Source: Deltaproteobacteria bacterium (GTDB lineage: Bacteria; Desulfobacterota; Desulfuromonadia; Geobacterales; DSM-12255). From it: a DNA stretch of 8,175 nucleotides. The first letter of the stretch is position 1. Every line of letters starts with the position of its first letter. Position numbers and translations under genes: made by a program. The stretch lies in the NCBI GenBank assembly GCA_017861215.1, contig JAGFXN010000063.1:1-8175 (forward strand), read 5' to 3'. Below are positions 1-6,665 of the stretch, one piece after another. The notes under the pieces are model-generated. The model did no database searches and had not been told where the DNA came from. It was given only the letters and a program-made list of their open reading frames with translations.

Positions 1-1799
1 TGCTGACCTCCATCAAGCTGGCGCCAACCCTGGAAGGCTACTACTTCCTTGGTCTCAGCTACTACAGCCGCGGAGACCTGGAAAGCTCCCTGAGCCAGTT
101 CCGTAAAATCCTCGACAATGTTCCGAACGCCCGCCAGGCAAGAATAATGACCGCCACCGTCCTGCTTGCTCAAAAACGGATCGATGATGCCATTACCGAG
201 ATCAACAGGGTCCTGGAACAGAACGATCAGGATGCGATTGCCCACAATCTGCTCGGCAGCGCCTACATGGCCAAAGGGATGTTCGACGAAGGAATGCGCG
301 AACTCAATCTGGCGACCAAGATTGACCCCAAGAGTGTCGATGCTTACCTGAAGAAGGGCTCTTTCTATTTCAGAAGGGGCAAGAATAGCGCCGGGGAGAC
401 AGAGTTGGCCACGGCGGTTCAAGCGGCTCCTGATTCACTTAACAGTCGCTTGCTGCTGGCTTCGTACTACCTGCGAGAAAACAAGACAGCAAAGGCTATG
501 TCCGTTCTCAAGGCCGGACTTACCGGTAAAAAAGACGATGCGCGCCTCTACAACAGCATGGCTGTGGTGCTTTTCAGAGAGAATAAACGGGAGGAAGCAC
601 TCAAATACCTGCAAAAATCCAAAGAAATAGACCCGACCTTCCCGCCAAACTATCAGATACTTGCCTCCTACTACGCTTCCTCCGGCAATTATGCCAAGGC
701 AACCGAAGAGTATGTCATGCTGCTCCGGAACGATCCGGCCAACCTGCAGGCGATGCTGGCACTGGCGGCGCTCAATGAGTTGCAGGGCAAGGACAGTGAG
801 GCGCTGAACTACTATCAGAAGGCGGTCGATACCAAAAAGCCGGCAGCATTCCTTGCCCAGGCCGGCTATCACATGAAAAAGAAAGAAGCGTCCAAGGCCC
901 TCAAGGTGCTTGATGAATCAATCAAGCTTGATGCAAGCAATATTGCGGCCATGGAGATGAAGGGTAAGATTCTGGTAGCCGAAAACAAAGCCAAGGATGC
1001 TCTCAAGGTTTTTGGAGAGATCGAAAAACAGAATCCCGACGCAGGTCTGGCTCTTAAAATCGGCACCTACGTGCAGATGAAAGAGTACCCCAAAGCGCTG
1101 GAACAGGCCCGCAAGATTATTGAAAAATATCCCAAGTCTGCGCAGGGATATATCGTGTTGTCTTCCATTTATGAGCACCAGAAGGATATGAACAGCGCCA
1201 TCAACGAACTGAAAAACGGTCTGCGCGTCGATCCTCAGAATGTCCAGGCAATGCTTACCATGGGACGACTGTATGAAGGGCGCAATGAATATGAGCTGGC
1301 CATGAACTCCTATAGCGAGGCGGTACGTAAGAAACCTGATTTTGCCCCGGCAATCTTCGCCCAGGGGGCGCTGCTCGAACGGTCCGGCAAAAAGAAAGAA
1401 GCGATCACCAAATATAGAAGCGCACTGGAAAAGTCCCCCGCATATACGCCGGCCCTCAACAACCTGGCATACCTCTATGCCGACGGTTACGGCAACAAGG
1501 AAGAGGCCCTGCGTCTGGCAGTAACCGCCTACAAGCAGGAACCGGCTAATGCCGGTCTGATGGACACACTCGGCTATGCCCTGCTCAAGAACAATCGTAA
1601 GGACGATGCGAAAAAGGTATTGGAACAGACCTCAAAACTGCTTCCTGACAACCCGACAGTCAGCTACCACCTGGCACTGGCTTACAAGGAAACAGGCGAC
1701 AGGAAAAAGGCGTCCGATGCAGTGCAGAAAGCTCTTGCCGGCGGGAATTTTCCCGATGCGGCCGCGGCAAAAACGCTGCAGTCCGAGCTGAATAAATAG
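1..1799 (+). CDS. prsT: TPR-repeat protein of XrtA/PEP-CTERM loci, PrsT family (5' end outside window)
   Basis: This is the C-terminal part of a long tetratricopeptide-repeat protein, and the start is missing. The frame is open from position 3 and already encodes TPR sequence (GYYFLGLSYYSRGDLESSL) before the first ATG at 147, so that ATG is internal. About 598 residues are visible, with roughly 17 consecutive 34-residue TPR units showing the usual small residues at helix positions (for example NNLAYLYADGYGNKEEALRL and MDTLGYALLKNNRKDDAKKV). The family (PEP-CTERM system TPR lipoprotein, TIGR02917 type) is about 900 residues long, with an N-terminal lipoprotein signal that would lie upstream here. 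TPR arrays bind partner proteins; the partner is not known, but a scaffold for the polysaccharide export machinery is a reasonable inference. The stop codon is 8 bp before the sugar transferase start, which suggests one operon and coupled translation. The TPR identity is firm; assignment to PrsT rests on context and length. Confidence 0.85.
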   Translation, partial: LTSIKLAPTLEGYYFLGLSYYSRGDLESSLSQFRKILDNVPNARQARIMTATVLLAQKRIDDAITEINRVLEQNDQDAIAHNLLGSAYMAKGMFDEGMRELNLATKIDPKSVDAYLKKGSFYFRRGKNSAGETELATAVQAAPDSLNSRLLLASYYLRENKTAKAMSVLKAGLTGKKDDARLYNSMAVVLFRENKREEALKYLQKSKEIDPTFPPNYQILASYYASSGNYAKATEEYVMLLRNDPANLQAMLALAALNELQGKDSEALNYYQKAVDTKKPAAFLAQAGYHMKKKEASKALKVLDESIKLDASNIAAMEMKGKILVAENKAKDALKVFGEIEKQNPDAGLALKIGTYVQMKEYPKALEQARKIIEKYPKSAQGYIVLSSIYEHQKDMNSAINELKNGLRVDPQNVQAMLTMGRLYEGRNEYELAMNSYSEAVRKKPDFAPAIFAQGALLERSGKKKEAITKYRSALEKSPAYTPALNNLAYLYADGYGNKEEALRLAVTAYKQEPANAGLMDTLGYALLKNNRKDDAKKVLEQTSKLLPDNPTVSYHLALAYKETGDRKKASDAVQKALAGGNFPDAAAAKTLQSELNK

Positions 1800-1807
1800 A
1801 TACCCAC

Positions 1808-3202
1808 ATGCGCTCACGCTTGATTCTACTGATACTGATTGATGTTCTGCTGGCGTTCGCGGCCTTTTATTCCGCAGCAGTAGTGCGTTTTGGGTACGTA
1901 GAGGCTACAATCACTCTGTACAATGCCAGAGGGTTGTCTGTAGCCGGTTTTTTTGCGGTTGTCAGCATCTTCTCTTCCCAGTTGATGGATGTGTATGACG
2001 TCGGCAAAAATGTAAAGAAACGGGAAATTCTGATAAATGTCATCCTAGGAACATCTGCCTCTTTTTTTATACTTTCCATCGCCTACTACCTGGAGCCGAC
2101 TGTCATGATGGGCAGGGGGGTGCTGATTTTATCCATCGCCCTGTTTGCCTTGTATCAGTTTTTGTGGCACTGCATTTTCCTCGTTTATCACCACCACCAA
2201 CAATTTCTGCAACGAATTCTTATCCTGGGAACCGGTCCCCTGGCGCAGCAGATGGGCCAATTGGCAATGTCCGGCAACAGCATTTTCACCCTGGCCGGCT
2301 ATGCCGCCTGCACCGGTAATGGTGACAGCCGCCAGAATGGAGATGATAGCATTGTCTCTGTCCCCTCCGAAGCAATTTTGGGGAATTCCGACGATCTGAT
2401 GGCAGTGGCCAGCGAAGCCCACGCAGATTTAATCGTCGTGGCGCTCTCCGAGCGCAGGGGCATTTTCCCGCTCCGGGACGTCCTTCGCTGCAAACTGAAC
2501 GGCATCGAGATCATGGATGCCCCCACTTTCTATGAACGCGTCACAGGCAAGTTGATGCTTGAACATATAACCCCCAGCTGGATAATCTTTTCCAGCGGTT
2601 TCCGTAGAACGACCTTTCTGACCATCTTCAAGCGCTGCAGTGACATCATTCTTTCATCCCTCGGACTGCTGCTGGCGGCTCCCGTTTTCCCCTTCATCGC
2701 CCTGATGATCAAACTCGATTCGCCGGGCCCCCTGTTCTTCAGACAGGTTCGTGTCGGCTGCCGGGAGAAACCGTTTACCCTTTACAAGCTGAGAAGCATG
2801 CGTCAGGATGCCGAGGCTGCCACCGGCGCTGTTTGGGCGCAGCAGGATGATCCGCGTATCACCAGGATCGGCTTGTTCCTGCGCAATACGCGGCTTGATG
2901 AAATTCCGCAACTGATCAATGTCCTCAAGGGTGACATGAGTTTTATCGGCCCCCGTCCGGAACGGCCGGAATTTGTAGAAAAGCTGAAGATAGTCATCCC
3001 CTACTATTCAAAACGACACTTCGTCAAGCCGGGAGTAACCGGCTGGGCTCAAGTCAAGTATCCCTACGGCGCTTCAGTTGAAGACGCCGTCGAAAAGTTG
3101 CGTTATGACCTCTATTACATTAAGGATTATTCCATCTTCCTGGACTTGCTTATATTTTTCGAGACTATTAAAGTTGTCCTTTTCGGACGAGGCGTACGAT
3201 AA
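1808..3202 (+). CDS. Polyprenyl-phosphate sugar-1-phosphate transferase, XrtA-associated (TIGR03013-type)
   Basis: This membrane enzyme (464 aa) probably transfers a sugar phosphate from a nucleotide sugar to undecaprenyl phosphate, the first step of exopolysaccharide synthesis. The N-terminal half has four hydrophobic segments at about residues 5-27, 43-60, 74-95 and 104-127. A Rossmann-like domain follows, beginning RILILGTGPLAQQ near 136. From about residue 273 comes the bacterial sugar transferase domain, with a hydrophobic re-entrant segment near 280-300, the motif DSPGPLFFRQVRVG, the catalytic Asp-Glu pair D364-E365 in TRLDEIPQ, and GPRPERPEF at 381-389. All expected catalytic elements are intact. 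The start at 1808 is the first available one, since the same frame has a stop at 1793-1795. No good Shine-Dalgarno precedes it, so translation probably depends on ribosomes finishing the TPR gene 8 bp upstream. The sugar substrate cannot be told. The Methylobacillus counterpart is called EpsB. Confidence 0.93.
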   Translation: MRSRLILLILIDVLLAFAAFYSAAVVRFGYVEATITLYNARGLSVAGFFAVVSIFSSQLMDVYDVGKNVKKREILINVILGTSASFFILSIAYYLEPTVMMGRGVLILSIALFALYQFLWHCIFLVYHHHQQFLQRILILGTGPLAQQMGQLAMSGNSIFTLAGYAACTGNGDSRQNGDDSIVSVPSEAILGNSDDLMAVASEAHADLIVVALSERRGIFPLRDVLRCKLNGIEIMDAPTFYERVTGKLMLEHITPSWIIFSSGFRRTTFLTIFKRCSDIILSSLGLLLAAPVFPFIALMIKLDSPGPLFFRQVRVGCREKPFTLYKLRSMRQDAEAATGAVWAQQDDPRITRIGLFLRNTRLDEIPQLINVLKGDMSFIGPRPERPEFVEKLKIVIPYYSKRHFVKPGVTGWAQVKYPYGASVEDAVEKLRYDLYYIKDYSIFLDLLIFFETIKVVLFGRGVR

Positions 3203-3325
3203 AAACGAAGGCAGAATCGAAGGTAAGTTTACTCCCAAGTGGACCAAGGAAGCTGACAGCAGTCCAGCAGTATGCTGTTTTTATCCCTGCATCACGCAAG
3301 CTGATTTCTTACAGGAGAAAAATAC
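3203..3325 (+). other. 123-bp spacer with weak hairpin and good ribosome binding site
   Basis: This is the longest gap between the genes from 1 to 7898. It ends with AGGAG at 3313-3317, 8 nt before the ATG at 3326. A weak inverted repeat lies inside it: ACAGCA at 3256-3261 can pair with TGCTGT at 3273-3278, or CAGCA at 3265-3269 with TGCTG at 3273-3277 over a 3-nt loop. It is followed by five T residues (3278-3282). It could be a leaky terminator or attenuator, but the stem is only 5-6 bp. I found no convincing sigma-70 or sigma-54 promoter here. Confidence 0.3.
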
Positions 3326-4132
3326 ATGAGGAAGCAACTGTCGTTATTGATTGCAACAGTCCTGATGATCATGCCGCTTGTGGCGTCTGCCGCAGATTAC
3401 GTTATCGGCGAGGGTGATGGCCTTGATATAGCGGTCTGGGGGGTCAAGGATCTGACCTTTCCGGCCAAGGTGCGCCCGGACGGCAAAATCACCGTTCCCG
3501 GCCTTGGAGATGTACAGGCCAGCGGCCTGACGCCCGCTAACATGCAAGCGGCTCTGGCGGCACGACTGAAGACACTGGTAAAAAATCCGATCGTTACGGT
3601 GTCCGTCTCACAGATTACCAACAGCAAGGTTTATATCTTCGGTGGCGGTATCAAATCAGGTGTCATGGATCTTCACCAGCGGATTACCCTGCTGCAGTTG
3701 CTCTGTATGCTCGGTGAGACTAAGACGGCCGACTTGAAAAAGGCCTACCTGCTCAGGAACGGCAAGAAAATCAAGGAAAATTTCCACCGGTTGTTCATTG
3801 ATGGAGATATCAGTGATGATATGCAGCTGGAATCCGGCGATTCAATTTTTATCCCGCTGGTGCAGGATAAGAATGTCTATGTTCTCGGTGCGGTTAACCT
3901 GCCCAAAGCCATCGATTACCGTGACGGCATGAGGGTTATGGAGGCCATTCTCGAAGCCGGCGGATTCACCAAATTCGCCAGCCAGAATGATACTCAGGTT
4001 CGCAGGAAGGAGGCGAAGGGGGACGTATCCATCCCGGTCAGGGCGAAAGAAATTATCAGCAGCGGCAAAATGGAACAGAATATCAAGCTTAATCCGGGAG
4101 ATTACGTTATCGTCAAGGAAAGTATTTTCTGA
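3326..4132 (+). CDS. Polysaccharide export (OPX/Wza-like) protein, short form, XrtA-associated
   Basis: This is the periplasmic/outer-membrane export component (268 aa). It has a clear signal peptide at residues 1-22, with cleavage expected after A20-S21-A22. There is no cysteine at the cleavage site, so it looks like a signal peptidase I substrate rather than a lipoprotein. The Poly_export domain follows at about 23-98 (YVIGEGDGLDIAVWG, then VRPDGKITVPGLGDV). Two SLBB-like segments start near 101 (KVYIFGGG) and 182 (KNVYVLGAVNLP). The protein ends with GDYVIVKESIF, directly after the second SLBB. E. coli Wza is about 380 residues and has an extra C-terminal helix that forms the outer-membrane pore; that part is absent here. 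AGGAG 8 nt upstream supports the start. It sits just before the chain-length gene, as in other XrtA loci (TIGR03027-type). Confidence 0.9.
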   Translation: MRKQLSLLIATVLMIMPLVASAADYVIGEGDGLDIAVWGVKDLTFPAKVRPDGKITVPGLGDVQASGLTPANMQAALAARLKTLVKNPIVTVSVSQITNSKVYIFGGGIKSGVMDLHQRITLLQLLCMLGETKTADLKKAYLLRNGKKIKENFHRLFIDGDISDDMQLESGDSIFIPLVQDKNVYVLGAVNLPKAIDYRDGMRVMEAILEAGGFTKFASQNDTQVRRKEAKGDVSIPVRAKEIISSGKMEQNIKLNPGDYVIVKESIF

Positions 4133-4172
4133 TTATCCTGATGTTTGAAAAAAAAGTGACTTTAATTAGCAT

Positions 4173-4176
4173 GGAG
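4173..4176 (+). promoter_or_regulatory. Ribosome binding site that decides the chain-length gene start
   Basis: GGAG at 4173-4176 lies 6 nt before the ATG at 4183 but only 3 nt before the in-frame TTG at 4180. The spacing favours the ATG, which removes one residue from the longest possible reading. Confidence 0.7.
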
Positions 4177-4182
4177 TAATTG

Positions 4183-5649
4183 ATGGCAGCCAACGATTTA
4201 GATTACAAGAAATATATGATGCTTGCCAAGCGCAACAAACGTCTTTGGCTGATTTCTGCCTTGGCAATAATGACCGTCGTAATAATAGGCAGCTACCTGT
4301 TGCCGAACAAGTATGAGGCCAAGAGCACCGTATTTATCGAAAAAAGCGTTATTGCTGATCTGGTTAGGGGACTGGCTGTCACCCCGTCAATTGAGGAGAA
4401 AATCAAGGCGCTTACCTATGCTATGACCAGTAGAAGCCTGATTCTGAAGGTACTTGACGAACTGGATCTCAACTTGAAGAAAACCGGCGGGGCGGAACTG
4501 GAAAAACTGATCAAGGAGCTGCAGAGCAAGACCCAAATCAAGATCAGGAGCGGAGAAGGGCTTTTTATCATCTCTTTTCAGGACAGTAATCCCAAGTTGG
4601 CGCGCGATTATGTCAATATACTGGTGCGGCGCTACATTGAGGAAAGCACCTCCAGTAAGCGGGAAGACTCCTACGGGGCCACCAAATTCATTACAGAGCA
4701 GGCTGAAGTATTCAGAGAGAAGCTGCAGAAGTCTGAGGATGCAGTGAATGCTTTCAAGCAGGGAGAAGGCTCGATCGCCACCATGGACCCGGCACTTCTG
4801 CTCAAGGATATCAATGACTCGCAGGAGCGTCTGGATAACCTGAAGATCACTGAAGCGCAGTTGGAAACAGTGCTGTCCAACATGAGGCAAGGTGTCACTG
4901 TTCAATCAAACTTGCCGGCACTGCAGAAGCGGTTGCAGGAACTGCAGCTGCAGTATACCGACAACTATCCGGAAATCATCCGCGTCAAAGATGAAATCAA
5001 GGCGCTGGAAGCGCAGACCAAAAGTGAGTCTGGCAAGGCGGTCAGCCAGGAACGCTCACCGGAATACCAGAAGACTGCTTCACAATTGCGAGCTGTCCGT
5101 CAGGCAACGGTGAACCTTAATGCAAACATCGCCAGGAACCGCGCACTGCTGCAGAGAATTCCGGCGGCACGGTCAAAACTGGAAGACATGGAACGGGAGA
5201 AAAACTCCCAGAAAACTATCTATGAGCAGATGATGGCCCGACAGGGCCAGTCCGAGGTCTCCAAGCAGATGGAGGTTCAGGACAAATCCACCGTTTTCAG
5301 GATCGTAGACGCAGCGGTGTTGCCGATCAAACCGACCAGCCCGAATCGCGTCAAACTGATTTTTATGGGAATAGTTGCCGGCATTGCGGGTGGTTTCGGA
5401 TTGGTACTGCTCAAGGACCTGCTGGACAGCTCCATCAAGAATGCTGATGTGGCCAAGCAGTTGGGCTTGCCGGTACTGGCGGTCATCCCCAGGATCGAGG
5501 AACCGCTGAAACTGGCCGAGCAGAGCAGGCGTGACCTCCGACTCTATGCGATCTCCGGGGTTTACTTCATGTTGATTCTGGCAGTACTTATTCTGGAGCT
5601 GCTTGATATCACCATAATTTCACGGGTGGTTGGCAAATTATACAGTTAG
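4183..5649 (+). CDS. Polysaccharide chain-length determinant (Wzz/GumC-like), XrtA-associated (TIGR03007-type)
   Basis: This inner-membrane polysaccharide co-polymerase (488 aa) sets polymer length and works with a tyrosine kinase. The first transmembrane segment is at about residues 21-40, followed by the Wzz-type start of the periplasmic domain (NKYEAKSTVFIEKS). A long, charged, Gln/Glu/Lys-rich coiled-coil region covers roughly 165-350. The usual proline-rich motif before the second membrane segment is present (LPIKPTSPNRVK, about 380-391), then a Gly-rich segment at 392-411 (GIVAGIAGGFGLVLL). After a short cytoplasmic stretch (DLLDSSIKNADVAKQLGLPV) there is a third hydrophobic segment at about 455-474 near the C-terminus. 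No Walker motifs are present, so the kinase is not fused; it is the next gene, 48 bp downstream. The start was chosen at ATG 4183 from Shine-Dalgarno spacing. Family assignment is confident; the exact subfamily rests on context. Confidence 0.92.
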   Translation: MAANDLDYKKYMMLAKRNKRLWLISALAIMTVVIIGSYLLPNKYEAKSTVFIEKSVIADLVRGLAVTPSIEEKIKALTYAMTSRSLILKVLDELDLNLKKTGGAELEKLIKELQSKTQIKIRSGEGLFIISFQDSNPKLARDYVNILVRRYIEESTSSKREDSYGATKFITEQAEVFREKLQKSEDAVNAFKQGEGSIATMDPALLLKDINDSQERLDNLKITEAQLETVLSNMRQGVTVQSNLPALQKRLQELQLQYTDNYPEIIRVKDEIKALEAQTKSESGKAVSQERSPEYQKTASQLRAVRQATVNLNANIARNRALLQRIPAARSKLEDMEREKNSQKTIYEQMMARQGQSEVSKQMEVQDKSTVFRIVDAAVLPIKPTSPNRVKLIFMGIVAGIAGGFGLVLLKDLLDSSIKNADVAKQLGLPVLAVIPRIEEPLKLAEQSRRDLRLYAISGVYFMLILAVLILELLDITIISRVVGKLYS

Positions 5650-5697
5650 ATGAAGCCGCTTATGCATAATTATTAAATTAGTGAACAGGATATACTA

Positions 5698-6636
5698 ATG
5701 AGCAGAATTGAAAAAGCGTTGGAAAAGGCCGCCCAGCTGCGAGCCGGAGATCAACCTGCCCCCCAGGAAGATCAACAACCAGTTGTAACGGGCAGAATTG
5801 AAAAAGCGCTGGAAAAGACCGCTCAGCTGCGAGCCGGAGAGCGACCTGTCCCTCAGGAGGATAAGCAACCGATTGCGACAGTACCGGCCGGCACCGGGAC
5901 GATGGCGGCTAAACTCAGCAAAAGTTCCCCGATAGTCTCAATCAGCACCGCCAACCCGATGCTCACGACCATTACCGATCCCTATTCCGCTGTTTCAGAG
6001 CAGTATCGCAAACTGAAAAGTTCCATTGTCCGCATGACCAACCTGGATAACTTTCGCAATCTCATCATGATTGCCAGTGCCGTAGCCGGAGAAGGCAAAA
6101 GTATGACCGCCGTCAATCTCGCTGTATCCATGGCCCAGGAACTCGACCTGACCGTACTGCTGATCGATGCGGATCTGCGCAGGCCCAGTATCCATAGCTA
6201 CCTGGGGCTAGAGTCTTCTCTTGGGTTGTCCGACTGTCTGCTGGATGGAGTCGACCTCGGTGCCGCCATCGTCAAAACCGACATCGGTAAACTTTCGATA
6301 ATCCCGGCCGGCAAAGAAGTGGCCAATCCTCTGGAGCTGTTCAACTCAAGGAAAATGCAGGATCTTTTGGAGGAGATAAAGCACCGCTACAGCGACCGTT
6401 ATGTCATTATTGACACCCCCCCATTGCTGCCCTTTGCGGAAGCACGTTTACTTGGTCAATTGGTGGACGGCATTGTTTTCGTCATACAGGAAGGGATGGC
6501 TCCCAAGGAAAGCATTCAGGAGGCTATAGAAACGCTGAAGGGATGTTCGATACTCGGGGTGGTACTGAACAATTCGACCACTGTCAGCAATGAAACCCAT
6601 CATTACGGCAGCTATTACAAGCGGGCGGCAGAGTAG
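5698..6636 (+). CDS. Tyrosine autokinase (BY-kinase), XrtA-associated, with duplicated N-terminal segment
   Basis: This cytoplasmic bacterial tyrosine kinase (312 aa) would regulate the chain-length protein encoded upstream by cycles of autophosphorylation. The P-loop/MinD-type ATPase domain covers about residues 95-290. Its Walker A is AVAGEGKS with K134 and S135; Walker A' is VLLIDADLRRPS with D157 and D159; Walker B is YVIIDTPP with D239. A short tyrosine cluster at the C-terminus (HHYGSYYKRAAE; Y303, Y306, Y307) is the likely phosphorylation site. The N-terminus begins with the signature SRIEKALEKAAQLR known from XrtA-locus kinases, and this segment occurs twice in tandem (residues 2-31 and 32-61). 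A Pro/Thr/Ser-rich linker follows before the kinase domain. AGGA at 5687-5690, 7 nt upstream, supports the start. It resembles TIGR03018-type kinases. All catalytic motifs are intact. Confidence 0.93.
   Translation: MSRIEKALEKAAQLRAGDQPAPQEDQQPVVTGRIEKALEKTAQLRAGERPVPQEDKQPIATVPAGTGTMAAKLSKSSPIVSISTANPMLTTITDPYSAVSEQYRKLKSSIVRMTNLDNFRNLIMIASAVAGEGKSMTAVNLAVSMAQELDLTVLLIDADLRRPSIHSYLGLESSLGLSDCLLDGVDLGAAIVKTDIGKLSIIPAGKEVANPLELFNSRKMQDLLEEIKHRYSDRYVIIDTPPLLPFAEARLLGQLVDGIVFVIQEGMAPKESIQEAIETLKGCSILGVVLNNSTTVSNETHHYGSYYKRAAE
5701..5880 (+). repeat. Tandem 90-bp direct repeat inside the kinase gene
   Basis: Two adjacent 90-bp units, 5701-5790 and 5791-5880, match at 74 of 90 positions by hand alignment; the first 50 bp differ at only 4. 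The unit length is an exact multiple of three, so the frame is kept. The encoded 30-residue units share 22 identical residues, including the block RIEKALEK and AQLRAG. Both silent and replacement differences are present, so the duplication is not brand new. Confidence 0.95.
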
Positions 6637-6665
6637 GCCGGCAGAAGGTTTTCGGAGCCAACACC

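Noticed and set aside
147..149. ATG at 147 as the start of the TPR protein
   Set aside because: The frame is open upstream to position 3 and encodes clear TPR sequence, so the gene begins outside the window.
435..872. 145-codon reverse-strand ORF
   Set aside because: It is antisense to the TPR repeats and its translation has no domain features.
3256..3282. Rho-independent terminator before the export gene
   Set aside because: The stem is only 5-6 bp with a T5 run, and the next gene belongs to the same functional set; kept only as a weak note on the spacer.
4180..4182. TTG at 4180 as start of the chain-length gene
   Set aside because: It is only 3 nt from GGAG; the next codon, ATG 4183, has normal 6-nt spacing.
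4387..4905. 172-codon reverse-strand ORF
   Set aside because: It lies wholly opposite the well-supported chain-length gene and its translation shows no recognisable domain; it is a shadow of that gene's codon pattern.
5661..5696. Promoter elements (CATAAT, TATACT) before the kinase gene
   Set aside because: No matching -35 sequence at proper spacing, and TATACT falls between the ribosome binding site and the ATG.
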